The notes: generated by a model from the letters alone, not told the origin. DNA of 64,000 nt from Diphasiastrum complanatum (GCA_029204225.1 CM055106.1:16593620-16657619); one strand, 5' to 3'; positions 47,605 through 58,966 are shown, counted from the first letter of the stretch. Made by a program: numbers and translations.

Positions 47605-48395
47605 TCTATGGTCGACGCTAGCAGTGTCGATTACCAGAACTTAGTAGACGCTATGGTCGATGCTGCTTAGTAGACGCTATGGTCGACGCTGCTAGCGTCG
47701 ACCAAGTTTTGGTAATCCACGCTATGGTCGACGCTAGCCAAAAAATTGCACAAATTTTTTTCTACAATTCTTGCCGTGATGGCAAAAATTGCGGAAGTTT
47801 TCCACAATTTTGTTCGCAATTTTTCACAATTATGTCCGCAATTTGTAATAATTTCCAAAATTTATGCCATGTCTAAAAGTTGCGGAATTTTTTTTTGCAG
47901 TTTTGTCTGCAATTCCTACTACGACGGAAGAAATTGCGAAAAACTTTTTGCAATTTTTTCTACAATTTTCAGCCGCGAAAAGTTTTCCGCAATTTCTGCC
48001 ATGGCCTAAAATTGCAAAAAAAAAAATCCGCAATTTTGTCTACAATTTCTACCACGATGAGAAAAATTGCAGAGAATTTTCTATAGTTTTTTTTGCAATT
48101 TCGGCCGTTGAAACATTTTTCGCAATTTTTGCCATGGCCTAAAAATTACAAAAATTTGTTTTCACAATTTTGTCTGTAGTTTTTACCACGAAGAGAGAAA
48201 TTGCGAAAAAATTTATTCAATGTTTTCTACAATTTCTTTCGCAAAATCATTTTTCGCAATTTTGGCCACGACCAAAAAATTGCGAAAATTCTTTTCCACA
48301 CTTCTGCAAATTCTGTGATGACGACAAAAATTGCAGAAGTTTTTTGCAATTTTTTCTGCAATTTCTGCCATGATGGTAGAAATTGCGGATGATTG
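47605..48395. repeat. Second CACTA-like repeat block with a GGTCGACGCT hairpin cluster
   Basis: 47605-47740 holds several copies of GACGCTATGGTCGACGCTAGC-type units, including a near-perfect hairpin at 47681-47703. From 47740 to 48395 the same AAAATTGCGGAA/TTTCGCAATTTT family as at 41.8-42.35 kb recurs. No CACTACAAGAAAA terminus is found at either side. It lies between two Copia fragments in opposite orientations, so it is probably a small non-autonomous element or a broken CACTA end. Confidence 0.6.
47681..47703. repeat. Hairpin with 10-bp arms
   Basis: GGTCGACGCT, loop GCT, AGCGTCGACC: arms are exact reverse complements. Confidence 0.9.
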
Positions 48396-49247
48396 AAATA
48401 GACTTTAGAAGAAGATCTATCTTAGCTAGCAGACATATATAAAAGGCATTTTAGAAAAGTTTCATATGTCTGATTGCAAACCAATTGATACCCCAATGGA
48501 TCCAAGTATAGTATTGATTAAACCTTCTTGTGCTGAGACTGATAGTGAAGTACTCGACTTAGAGAAGTACCCTTATCATTCACTAATGGGATCTTTGATG
48601 TATGCAATATTGTGTACTAGACCAGATTTAGCATACACTGTTAGCACGTTAAGTCAATTCATGTCTAATCCTAGGATCTCTCATTGGAAAACATTAAAGA
48701 GAGTGATGAGATATATTCAGGAAAGTTTAGATCACATTTTATGTTATGATGGAAATGCTATCGATCCACTCGTCCTGCAAGGCTACTCCAACTCAGATTG
48801 AGGAGGAACAGTCTCTACCAGAAAATCTACCTCCAGGCTCTGTTTCTATCTGGCAGGGAGACCGATTTCGTGGAAATTCAATCGCGCTTTCTTCAAAAGA
48901 AGCATAGTACATCGTAGCATGCCAAGCTTCAAAAGAAGCTATATGGATCAGGTTGTTACTTCATGACTTACATCACACTCAGTTTAATACTACCACCATT
49001 CTGTGTGACAATCTGAGCTATATTTCATTGTCACTGAATCCCAGATTTCATGGCAAATCCAAGCACATAAAAATCCAGTTTCATTTCAAAGTTTTCTTAG
49101 GGCAAGTGATCCTTCAATACTGTTCCACAACAGATATAGTCGCAGACATCTTCACCAAAGCGCTTGCCAAGATCAAGTATCAGAAGTTCTTCAACATGCT
49201 GAACCTGACAAAGATACCAAGGCACCAACCATGACCTTAAGGGGGAC
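48396..49247 (+). pseudogene. Copia RT tail and RNase H, 3' end
   Basis: Open from 48466: DCKPIDTPMDPSIVLIKPSC, then YHSLMGSLMYAILCTRPDLA, STLSQFMSNPRISHWKTLKR, with a stop after QGYSNSD at 48801 where SD-W is usual. After a frameshift come TILCDNLSYISLSLNPRFHG and SKHIKIQFHF, ending ADIFTKALAKIKYQKF. A polypurine tract TTAAGGGGGAC follows. The left edge coincides with the repeat block at 48395. Confidence 0.88.
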
Positions 49248-50078
49248 TGTTGGAAATTAAGCCCATAGTTGTCTCCTTGGTGAATGACTAATTTCTATTT
49301 CATGATTCTTCTTGCATGTTTATTGATCACTGATCTAGGGTCAGGTAAAACCAACTTTGATTCTACATCTGCTCATTTAATACTTGCATGAATCACAAAC
49401 TAAGACAACCAATTTATTTGAAGAACGCCCACAACGGGCTTCAAGCTGATCTCTAGCAAAGGATAACCAATCCTATTATAATTTAAATCTCAGATGCTAA
49501 GTTTAATAACTTGAAGTCAATGAAGACTTGGCCATCTTCAAGGACTTCTACAACCTTGCATTTAGAACAAGTTTGCAGATTTACTTTACTTTTTGAACAG
49601 TCTACAGAAATATACTGAGTGTTGCACAGTTCGCATTTTTTGCACTTTCTCAAAGAATGCAACACTTACCTTTGACTTCTTCCATTCAATAATTTTGAGA
49701 AAGTCAACTTGTTCACAGTTCAACAGTTTAACTATTTTCAACACCTTCGTCTTCCTTTTTTGCATTTTTTCAAAAAATGCGAGAAGAGACAAAATTCCAG
49801 AAGGTCCTCTATTTTTAAGGGTTAAACTGTTAAAGACACCTTCTTCAACTTTCTAAGGGTGCCTTAAGCTTATGTAGGACACCTTTGGCTTTTTTGCAAA
49901 AACCCGAAGAGAGAGAAAAATGTCGAAGGTCGTCTAAAATGAACAAGGAACGTTCCCAGCCACTTCTCGAAATTTGCGAAGTGAGAGAAAACCACTTCAC
50001 ATAAAATGCGAAGTGAGAGATTTTGTGACGTCCTCATCTGCATCAATGATCCCGATTTATTGACCTTATACACTATGT
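49248..50078 (+). repeat. 3' LTR of the Copia at 48.4-49.2 kb (right end uncertain)
   Basis: Begins TGTTGGAAATTAAGCCC directly after the polypurine tract. The LTR end is not defined; up to 50078 the sequence carries TTTTTTGCA and TGCGAAGTGAGAGA phrases like those in other LTRs here. No gene seen. Confidence 0.5.
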
Positions 50079-51100
50079 TGTGGAGCCTCATGATCCCACA
50101 CTATCCAAGTTTTTGCTATATATTGTAAAATTTTTTAATTTTTATACATGTCAATGTGCTATAGTGCCTAAATTCATGTAAAGGCCTATTTTCACTTTGT
50201 AAATTCACATTTAAGGTAGAATTTGCAACGTTCTATAGAGACACAATAGCGGATCTCAACCAACATTTTGACGGTTGGTAAATGACATTGAGGGCAGTGA
50301 TTGTTTCTATGAGGTCGACACTTCGTGCCATTGTACTTACCCATTTTTTGCACAGAGCTGAGTATTAATAGAGAGAAAAGAGCAAGTGTCTATAGCTTGA
50401 GCATACTTTATCTCTGTCATCTTTTACAACATTACTTCTTATCAATTGAGAGAATACACTCTGTGTGATCTATAATTGTTTGTGATACTGTTCTGTTTGT
50501 GTCACACATATTTCTCAAATTTTACTGAATTTTAGCCACTCTAACACGGATTTTCAGACATCACCAATAAGCAGCAATTTTGACTAATGTGTGTAGGGAA
50601 TTAGCCGAAGCTGTTAAGCACAACCTTTAGCATAACTTCTTTCGATTCTGAATGAGCTATGTGTTCAGATAATGAGTTTGTGTGATGCTCTATTTTGTTT
50701 GCTTCCTACGATAAGAACTAATTCTCTGTGCTTGATTAAGAGAAATCTTTAGCCAATGTGATTCTGTCTGACGAATCTATTTGCTAGTTGCTGTCTGATT
50801 TGATTGCTTATCTGATACCCGAAGAGCCTAGAAAATAAATTAATCTTTACAACCGCATACCTTGACCAAATTGTTTCATCATTGGTGTTCCTAGATATTA
50901 ATTTACCCAAATATCTTTGGATAATCAGATATGTCCTTGTAGTATTCACTGTGAGTATTACACATCCCAGACCGTTTACCATCATACATACATTTATCAT
51001 ACAAAATATGAGATTATTTTCTCTCTTGGGAATGATCAAACCTTTTATACTACTTGATTCATCGATTTTGTGGAAAATCTATAACGACTAGGCTACCACA
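50079..51100 (+). repeat. 5' LTR of a plus-strand Gypsy, 1022 bp
   Basis: Starts TGTGGAGCCTCATGATCC and ends GGCTACCACA. It is followed by a Gypsy primer-binding site. Its near-identical copy lies in reverse orientation at 55132-56149. A 96-codon frame occurs on the minus strand of both copies but reflects LTR similarity, not a gene. Confidence 0.88.
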
Positions 51101-51105
51101 TAATT

Positions 51106-51123
51106 TGGAGCCGTTGCCGGGGA
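51106..51123 (+). promoter_or_regulatory. Gypsy primer-binding site
   Basis: TGGAGCCGTTGCCGGGGA, five bases after the LTR end, closely resembles the plant Gypsy Tat/Athila-type primer sites (TGGCGCCGTTGCCGGGGA, probably tRNA-Asp). Confidence 0.7.
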
Positions 51124-51179
51124 TATGAATTTCATCTTTTGCAGCATATTTAAGTGTAATATGTCTACAAATCTTTCTC

Positions 51180-52440
51180 ATGTAATGCATGCCAAGAACA
51201 TACTCTCAAGCAACTATTGAACATAAACGTTTAGAGCATGCACAATGATTAGAAGCATATAGAAAATCTAGAGATTTGTATTTGCAAAACTTGCTAGTTA
51301 GAGCAAGATTAACACCTGAAGTGTTTAATGATCTTCTAAGCACTACTACAGCATTTGTAGATTCATTTGAGGAAAGATCCGTTGAAACACCAAGTTCTAC
51401 AGATTCATCTGAATTGGATTCATCCAATTCTACTTCTGAACCAAGTTTAGAATCAAAATTTTTTTCTTCAGAACCATTGTCTGAGCGTAGTCTAGATTCT
51501 GATCCTCCAAGTCCTCCAAGTTCACCTAGTTCACCACTATCTGATAATATGGCTAATCCAGCGCCACCCACATCTACAAAAATCAGATACGATTTCTTTT
51601 TATGGATCATCATCTGAAGATGCGGATAGTTATTTGTTGTAGTTTGAATCCATTACCATAGCAAACAAAGAACATATGGATGAGGACAGACCATCAATGG
51701 CCAGATTTAGATGAAGAGATATATAAAGTAACTACTAGAAGTAGTAAAGATTCTTTAACTCTTAAAGATAAGAAGAAAACTAAGACGAAATTTGTGAAAA
51801 TCACGAAAAATGTGAAAAATGCGATAGAAAAAGTGAAGGTCACAGAACCGTTAGTAAAAATTCCTAATAATAAAGAATTAAACCTTGATAGGCCTACTGA
51901 AAAACATTATGATGTTGATATAGTTCAGAAGCTAAAAATCTTTTAGACGAAGAAACTAGAAAAGTCAAAAAAATAACATTTTCAGATCCAGTTATAAGTA
52001 GCAAAATACCTAGAGATCCGTCACCACGTAGAAACCGTTCTTATGTTGTAGAAGACCTTGTTTCCAGAATGCCCAATATAACTTTTAAACAGTTATTAGA
52101 CGATAATCAATATTATAAGAAAGAAATTAAGCAATTTTTGCAAAATAAAAAGAAAAGAAAATCAAAGTTAAGGGTAGTCATGAAGAAACAAAATGTTTCC
52201 AACTACAAAGCCTTGCTAGCTTTCAGCCCTCAGCCCGACGAAGACATTCGCGAACTCGAAGATCTGGAGACACAAAGCACGAAAAGTTTTGCGAACATGA
52301 AAGTCAAAGGAAACGAAGACGAATGGTTTGCAAACACAAAAGTCAAAGGAGACAAAGACGAACGATTTGCGAACACGAAAGATCCATGAACGAGATTCCT
52401 TTGCGGTCTAGTATGAGAGAAAGACATACGAACAAAACGA
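51180..52440 (+). pseudogene. Gypsy gag and start of protease region, fragmentary
   Basis: Follows the primer site. Frames at 51276-51617 (acidic and serine-rich), 51680-51946 (lysine-rich) and 52069-52389 are separated by frameshifts. MPNITFKQLLDDNQYYKKEI at 52069 resembles the short segment just before the Gypsy protease. Two copies of a KVKGxxDExFANTK unit follow near 52290-52380. No zinc knuckle or DTGA site is seen. RT, RNase H and integrase core are deleted between here and 53.1 kb. Confidence 0.55.
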
Positions 52441-53080
52441 AACCCGTTTTGCCCTCACGCTCCAAAGAGTACTAGCTAAGATCATGCAAGTACCCAGAAG
52501 TATAGAGATCTGATCTGATGGCATGATGTCAGCAGATACTTCCTAGGTCGTGGCTAATCTGCCACTCTTGTAACTCCTTGACTAGTTGGTTAATCACTCT
52601 AATCTTAGATTTACATAGAGCGACCATACTAACTGGATGATACTTGACATATAGACCAACAAAATACACATATAGTGTAACAAGGAAACAATCTGATGCT
52701 AGTAAGCAATCAAGACAAAAAATACAAAATACTTGTCCACCTGCGTGCGAAGACAATTCTGTCCAGGATCCAAAGATCCAACTGTCCGCTAGTAAAGCGA
52801 GATGATAACTCGTGAGAGAACCATTTTTCTCTCACGCCAATGCACTGCGTGGATATGCACGTAGTGCTCAAAGAATCAAAAAAAAAAAATCGATAGATGA
52901 TATTGTAGCCTTTGCACACATATCAATTCGTGTAGTGTCTGATCTCGAATGCAAATGTTTCTGCTGTTAATCGCGTGTCTGAGTTTCTTCTTGTTCATTT
53001 TGAATTCCGCACTTTGGCTGAAACTATGTTGAATATTGTATTAATTTTATGAACGTAGATAAGTAGTGACTGACTACACT
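52441..53080. other. Non-coding stretch inside the deleted Gypsy
   Basis: No pol motif on either strand. AT-rich with an A9 run near 52880. It may be a foreign insertion, as gag and the integrase tail lie either side. Confidence 0.35.
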
Positions 53081-53084
53081 CTGG

Positions 53085-53227
53085 AGGATTGTAGGAGTGA
53101 TTCAGCTAGCAGTGCTTATAAAGTCATAGAGGTGTTTGACAATGGTTTTGTACAACTTCAATCACTTGAAGGTGAGCTGTTACCTACACGTATTAATGGG
53201 TCCAAACTGAAGAAATACTACCTTTGA
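53085..53227 (+). pseudogene. Gypsy integrase C-terminal tail
   Basis: YKVIEVFDNGFVQLQSLEGE then LLPTRINGSRLKKYYL and stop at 53225-53227. It matches the end of the minus-strand Gypsy at 36454 (KVIEVFNNGSLQLADLEEH and NGSRLKCYY), so the two elements belong to one lineage. Confidence 0.8.
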
Positions 53228-54049
53228 CCAGAATTTTTTTTTATTTCATTCTTATTCTCTCCTAGTATTTTTCTGGAATTTATCGCGAATTTTCTTTTAT
53301 CTTTTCTAATATTTTTAGCGACTTTTCTTTTATCTTTTCTAGAAATTTTCGTGAAATTTTCTACCACCTTCCAAAATGTAAGTATTTTTGAGAACTCAAT
53401 TTGTAAATCAAAACGCATTTTAATTTTTATGGACCATTTTCTAGAATTTTTCTAGAATCTTTTCTAGCATTTTTCTTCAATTTTTTGAGAAGTTTTCTAG
53501 CTCTCGTTTGAGAGATTGTTATAATTTTTATTTTCGAGAATATTACGAGAAATTTTCTAGTATCTAACCAAAATTTTTGAGAAAATTTTCGTGAGTTCCT
53601 ATATCATTTTCTAGGATCCCACGAGAAGGTTTCGCGAAACTTTCTAGAATCTTTCTAACATATTTTTGATAATCTTTTTGAGAATCTCTTGACCTACTTT
53701 TTGTATTCATCCATAAAAGATGATGGCCACGTGAACATTATTCACACGTGTGTACGATCACATATCAAAACAGATATTATTTCTTCTTAATTTATTTTTT
53801 TTCTTTTCACAAACGGTCTTCCGTCATTAAAGATCGATTTGTCAAATCATAGTTTGAAACTCTGAGCCATGCACGTCCTCCATAAATGGAAATGACAAAT
53901 GTCATGTGTTTATCATCGTTATTTTCTATTTTTCTTCCTTACACTCTCTTCCTGCGATTACATGATTTCTTGCGCTCATTCTCTTTGCGATCAAAGCACT
54001 CTCATACGAACTTTTGCGATCTACGGAATTGTCGTCAAACATTCGACCA
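53228..54049 (+). other. AT-rich post-pol region with phased TTCnnGAA motifs
   Basis: Between 53240 and 53720 the sequence is dominated by TTTTCTAGAATTTTT-like phrases. Pairs of TTCnnGAA lie exactly 11 bp apart at 53337/53348, 53439/53450 and 53631/53642. No coding capacity. A CACACGTGTG motif lies at about 53743-53752. Confidence 0.55.
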
Positions 54050-55038
54050 ATGGCTTCCAGATCGAGTTCTAGTTCTACTATCATTTGGAAAGCACACGCA
54101 GGAATCCGCCTGGCATCCATCCAGTCCTTTTTGGATCGATGCAGGTTGGGTGATCTGAAAGTGGAACCCTCAATCATCCTATCAAAAGTCAATGCTGAAT
54201 TTGTGAACTCTATCCATTCAGTTTCTGAGGTGGACTTCAAAGTTCATGTGCTAAAAAAAAATTTCACCATTATTGAAGACCTGTTCTGCACAGCCCTCGG
54301 ATTACCATTGGATGGGAAGATGGTTTTGACAAACAAAGACTCAGTGGATGAAGCGGCACATTTTTTGGGCAATTGTTTCGTACCCACGAAGGGGTACAAA
54401 ATTTCAATGATCAGAGATACGACATTTAAGCTGTTCTGTAAATATGCTAATCAAGCCATTTTTTTTACGGATGCGGATGCCACAATTTCAGTTCAGAATT
54501 TTGGTTATATATTGGATGCCTTAGTGGGTAATCCAGTTTGCTTTGGTGTTATTACATACAAGGATTTTTTACGGTGGATTAAGCACCAAAAGTTTTCTGG
54601 CGTTGGAGCAGAAGTTTCTAGATTGTGTGCCCTTTTTGACATTTTGACCAATCAAGAGAAAACCATGCTGACGGGAAGGATGTTGGCTCCAAAGCCTATT
54701 GATCTTTCCAGCATCATGTCTGTTCCTATCCCAGTTACATCAGATGCTGCACCAGCAGTCGAAGTAGCAGCTACCACCGCTATGGAGATTGATGCCGCAC
54801 CATCCCAACCAGATACGTTCCAGCCCTGGCAATGGATACCGATGGAGTTGTTGCTGCTGCTGATTCTTCAAAACCACCATCTGCTTCCACATCCCATAAG
54901 CAACAGAGTGCATCCACCTTTGATGATGATGCAACCCAGTCCGACACATTAGACAAAGGATGAACAACTGCAAAAGGTGACACTGGGGCACCTATTGAAG
55001 ATGAAGATGAACCAGACAACCAGCCCCAGTGGTTTTGA
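54050..55038 (+). CDS. Unassigned long ORF between Gypsy integrase tail and an inverted LTR
   Basis: The frame is open from 54014; I prefer ATG 54050, MASRSSSSSTIIWKAHAG, as the start. A compact globular region of about 220 residues follows (RLASIQSFLDRC, SVSEVDFKVHVLKKNFTI, LFCTALGLPLDGK, RDTTFKLFCKYANQA, VCFGVITYKDFLRWI). Near 54825 the better frame shifts: the ORF's leucine-rich tail to 54952 is probably an artefact, and the other frame reads DTDGVVAAADSSKPPSAST and ends acidic (EDEDEPDNQPQWF, about 55038), with one TGA at 54961. The FxI-x-ALGLP pattern recalls the extra ORF of unknown function in plant Tat/Athila-type Gypsies. Its position after pol suggests it belongs to the plus-strand Gypsy, but it could be an independent insertion. 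No catalytic motif or membrane segment seen. Confidence 0.5.
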
Positions 55039-55131
55039 ACCATGCGTGTATTAATTACATTGAATGTTTGTCACCTAATTGGGAAAGCCATTGTACTTGG
55101 AAGTATATGGCTTCTGTGACAACTATACATA

Positions 55132-56149
55132 TGTGGTGGCCTAGTCATTATAGATTTTACACAAAATCGATGAATTAAGTAGTACAAAAGGTTTGACATT
55201 CCCCAAGAGAGAGAATAATCTCATCTTTTGTATGATAAATCTATGTATGATGGTAAACGGTCTGGGATGTGTAATACTCACAGTGAATACTACAACGACA
55301 TATCTGGTTATCCAAAGATATTTGGGTAAATTGGCATCCAAGAACACCAATGATGAAACGATTTGGTCAAGGTCTGTGGTTGTAAAGATTACTTTATCTT
55401 CCAGGCTCTTCGGATATCAAATAAGCAATCAGATCAGACATCAACTAGCAAATAGATTCGTCAGACAAAATCGCATTGGCTAGATTCCTCTTAATCAAGC
55501 ACAAAGAATTAGTTCATATCGCAGGAAGCAAACAGAACAGAGCATCAAATAAACTCATTATCTGAACACAGTTCATTTAGAATTGAAGGAAGTTCTGCTA
55601 AAGGTTGTGCTTAACAGCTTTGGCTAATTCCCTACACACATTAGTCAAAATTGTTGCTTGTTGGTGATGCCTGAAAATCCGTATTAGAGTGGCTGAAATT
55701 CAATAAAATGTGAGAAATATGTTTGACGCAAACATAACAGTATCACAAACAATTACAGATCATATAGAGTGTATTCGCTCAATTGATAAAAAGTAATGTT
55801 GTAAAAGATGGTAGAGGGAAAATATGCTCAAGCTATAGAAACTTGCTCTTCTCTCTCTATTGATACTCAGCTCTGTGCAAAAAATGGGTAAGTACAATGG
55901 CACGAAGTGTCGACCTTATAGGAACAATCACTAGCCTCAATGTCATTTACCAACCGTCAAAATGTTGGTTGAGATCCGCTTCTGTGTCTCTATAGAACGT
56001 CGCAAATTCTACCCTAAATGTGAATTTACAAAGTGAAAATAGGCCTTTACATGAATTTAGGCACTATAGCACATGTACATGTATAAAAATTGAAATTTTT
56101 TACAATATATAGCAAAAACTTGGATAGTGTGGGATCATGAGGCTCCACA
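55132..56149 (-). repeat. 3' LTR of a minus-strand Gypsy, 1018 bp
   Basis: Plus-strand ends TGTGGTGGCC and GGCTCCACA. Preceded on the minus strand by the polypurine tract GAGGAAGGGGATA (56162-56150). It is a reverse-oriented near-copy of 50079-51100. Confidence 0.9.
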
Positions 56150-56162
56150 TATCCCCTTCCTC
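56150..56162 (-). promoter_or_regulatory. Polypurine tract of the minus-strand Gypsy
   Basis: GAGGAAGGGGATA on the minus strand, identical to 22351-22363, followed by TGTGGAGCC. Confidence 0.85.
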
Positions 56163-56179
56163 AGCTGTGCAGCGGCTCG

Positions 56180-56860
56180 CAAACAACTTATTTACATCCT
56201 TCTCTGTCGCTTTTTGCTAGCTGGCTTGCTGTGAAAAATAGCCTTAGCTCGGGCTTCGTTCTCTTCATTCACTTGCTCCTAGGTCATTCCTTTTGTGGCT
56301 AGGAAATAATTATTCTTTTGATTATAATTTTCTTGAAATGACAAATGTGGATAACCCCCCATTCCTTGATTCCCCAATGGTGCGAGAGAGTTATCGATCA
56401 ATGTATTATTTACAAGATGCATGTACCAACTATCCTCAGATAGGATTTCAGACATCTCGGCAGAAGGGACAATTAGTGACAGGGCTGCAGATGTATATTT
56501 TGGGAATTTTTCTTTAATGTACAGTTGTTGGACATATAAGAGAGCATATGAAATAAGAGAAACAATATTTACATAATTGTAAGTGTGATATGGGCTGGTT
56601 ATTGGATTAGTGAAGCAAAGTATATTATTTGTTTTGACTTCCTCCAAATAACGAGAATAGTTAACTTCCCAATCTGTGTAGATTTCCCACAGATCAGGGA
56701 ATAATCACTGATGGGGAACTCGAGAAGGAACTGATTTAATGCTAGAGACAACTTCTTTAACATCAAAAATGTTAATTGAATCTAACTTATTCAGATACTC
56801 ATCCAGAGCTGGAAAAATATTATTTTCAAATGTTTTTGGGTATTTTAAAATGTAGAGTCT
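56180..56860 (-). pseudogene. Post-pol ORF homologue of the minus-strand Gypsy
   Basis: Read from about 56850: NIFPALDEYLNKLDSINIFD, then VKEVVSSIKSVPSRVPHQ, a stop at about 56690, LFPDLWEIYTDWEVNYSRYL, YALLYVQQLYIKEKFPKYTS, and ending SFQENYNQKNNYFLATKGMT with a stop at 56279. After that stop the frame continues EQVNEENEARAKAIF and a basic KKRQRRM. It aligns with the plus-strand ORF at 21446 over the YxDWExN and LLxVQxLYxK blocks. It sits between the integrase and the polypurine tract, as that one does. Two stops make this copy inactive. Function unknown. Confidence 0.6.
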
Positions 56861-56866
56861 TCTGTG

Positions 56867-57730
56867 TCACAGAGTGTCTGGCGAGTTGTCATGAGTCTGA
56901 TGCACATGATCTTCAGGTAGGCGTACTTTCAGATGATATAGGTTCCCTTTCCTTCTGCCTTGAGCGATGAGAGTACTGGTACTGGCGTCAATCATGTTGC
57001 ATGCTTTGTTAGAAAACGTCACACGCATCCCTACACCAAGCCATCGCATATGGAGTTTTCCGGGGAACTTTTGATGTCGACTGTCATATATCAGCGCAAA
57101 GTCCTCAGGTTTTTGATCACCTTGCTTAATACGACTGTCATACTTCTTATTCCTTTGTTCCTCGATTTCCTCTGTTAATTTTTGTGATTTCTCACCAGCT
57201 CCAGCTAGTTCTTCGATATTGGTCAACCTTTCGTTAACACATTCTTCATCTGTTCGTTGAGCTTGAATACGAAAAGTTTTCACCTCAAATTCAATAGGCA
57301 AAATAGGATGCATACCATACGTAAGAAAATATGGTGTCTATTTCGTCGTGTTTTTTTTGTATTACGATAAGGCCAGAGAACTGATGGTAGTTTCTGATCC
57401 CAATCCGTTGCATGTGCAATAGTAATTTTATTCAGGATCTTACATAAAATTCCATTAGCTCTCTCTGTCAACATTAAGAAAATGTGTACCTCGGTCACTT
57501 ACTAGTTCAAGTGGACAACCATATCTTGTGATTATACTTTTGAATAAGAACGTTGCAACAGTTTTCGCATCGTTTTGTTTCGTCACCTCTGCTTCAACGT
57601 TCTTTGTAGCATAATCCGTTGCAACTAGAATATAACGACATTTTGTATGTCGAGTCACAGGTTTGATTGGTCCGACAAAGTCAATCCCCCACTTCTCAAA
57701 TGGTGCAAGAGGGAGGATTAAGCACACAAG
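56867..57730 (-). pseudogene. Gypsy integrase, truncated
   Basis: From the right: PLAPFEKWGIDFVGPIKPVT, ILVATDYATKNVEAE and ELVSDRGTHFLN (57727-57455) give the first two catalytic D residues. A deletion then removes the NPKANG-E approach, leaving LTERANGILCKILNKITIAH, DWDQKLPSVLWPYR and, after a frameshift, MHPILPIEFEVKTFRIQAQR (57313). The tail has HMRWLG and a decayed C-terminal end by 56867. Everything upstream (gag to RNase H) is missing right of 57730. Closely related in layout to the Gypsy at 36.5-38.9 kb. Confidence 0.85.
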
Positions 57731-58917
57731 TTTTATTGAATAGGCACGTCAATTAGCAAATAGCAAACATGAAATACGCTTTTCCATTTTCTATTTTTCT
57801 CGATGATTTATATTCATGCCAATTAAAGACTGTTAGATCATTCTTGAATCAGGTACATTGATACAACTTCAAAAAGGCAAAATCAATTTACCAGATACCA
57901 TCAAGTTGAATATCTAGCACAATCAACGTCTAGTACAACTGACTTTTTGACGATGCCTGGCAATTATCAACTCACCAGAAACTCTCAAGCTTTTCAGGAA
58001 ATTGCCAAAGCTATCTTTGCTCCACTAATATCAACAACAATATTGTAGAAAACTTTGTTGGCAATGGTGATGTAGATGTACAATGACAGGAAGACTCTTT
58101 TCACTTTCTCTCAACTCAGCTGGATTGATACGCTCCAACATGACTCTTTTCTCAGTCAAAAGCTTCAAAGATGTTGAATCTGTGTATACTATTCTTTTAT
58201 AATAAGAGAATATATCTTTTTTGTTAGCTTTTGCTTTTGAGAATTTATCCATTCATGTGTTTACTTTTTTGTTAGCTTTTGCTTTGGAGAATCTATCCAT
58301 CAACGCATAAACACCACATTCGCATGTCCTTGTTAAGGGCAACAAATGCTTTTTTGGCCTTATGGATTATGCATGGTAGGAATTCTTTTAATGGCAATAG
58401 ATGCATCTTAATTTAGCCCTCAACCAAGGCTCAATCTTTAAAATTTTAGACCACCACGACAAAGTATCCTTTAATGTCAACTTTTTTTCAAACTCCAGTG
58501 ACCGACCTCAACACATAATATTGCCTTTGCAAGGCAAGGCCAAAATTTCTAAAAATGAAATGCAATACACGTGGATTCATCCATTCAACACGAAAAACTC
58601 GACTAGATCAGCAAAACTAGCTCACTTGGCCCAATGCTCGAGAAAATCGGCAAAATATAAGAACGAAATTGGCAAGTTTCCTCATAACCCAATATCATAA
58701 AATGTTTGACGATTTTTCATACAAGCATATATACCTTTTTATAAGTAAAAGTCTTAAAAACTGAGAAGTTCTCTAAAATACAAAACAGCTTATTGAAGCA
58801 CACACTTGGTCCCTAAATAGAAAAGGAGTTCCACGAACGTTCTTGGAATGGGATGTGGGCCTCCCCTAAGTACTTCGCCAAAAGAACGAGTGCCTTGCTC
58901 GTGTGCCTTGCCTCCCC
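57731..58917. other. Intergenic DNA upstream of the F-box gene
   Basis: No gene or transposon domain recognised. The frames at 58031-58252 (minus) and 58401-58700 (plus) are short and motif-free. Probable promoter area of the F-box gene; no single TATA box can be preferred, though the AT repeat at 58941-58966 could serve. Confidence 0.4.
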
Positions 58918-58918
58918 T

Positions 58919-58919
58919 C

Positions 58920-58966
<47 letters not shown>
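58919..58966. repeat. (CT)n(AT)n in the F-box gene leader
   Basis: CT units 58919-58940 then AT units 58941-58966, 82 bases before the preferred start codon, followed by more CT-rich sequence to about 59015. Confidence 0.9.

Noticed and set aside
47667-48392. Overlapping ORFs of the same F/N/C/K type on both strands
   Set aside because: Repeat translations, as at 42 kb.
50749-51039. 96-codon minus-strand ORF with a matching plus-strand ORF at 55193-55483
   Set aside because: Both lie inside the inverted copies of one Gypsy LTR. Similarity is explained by the LTR; no evidence of a protein.
54740-55043. Minus-strand ORFs opposite the 54 kb ORF
   Set aside because: Antisense of the low-complexity tail; no motif.
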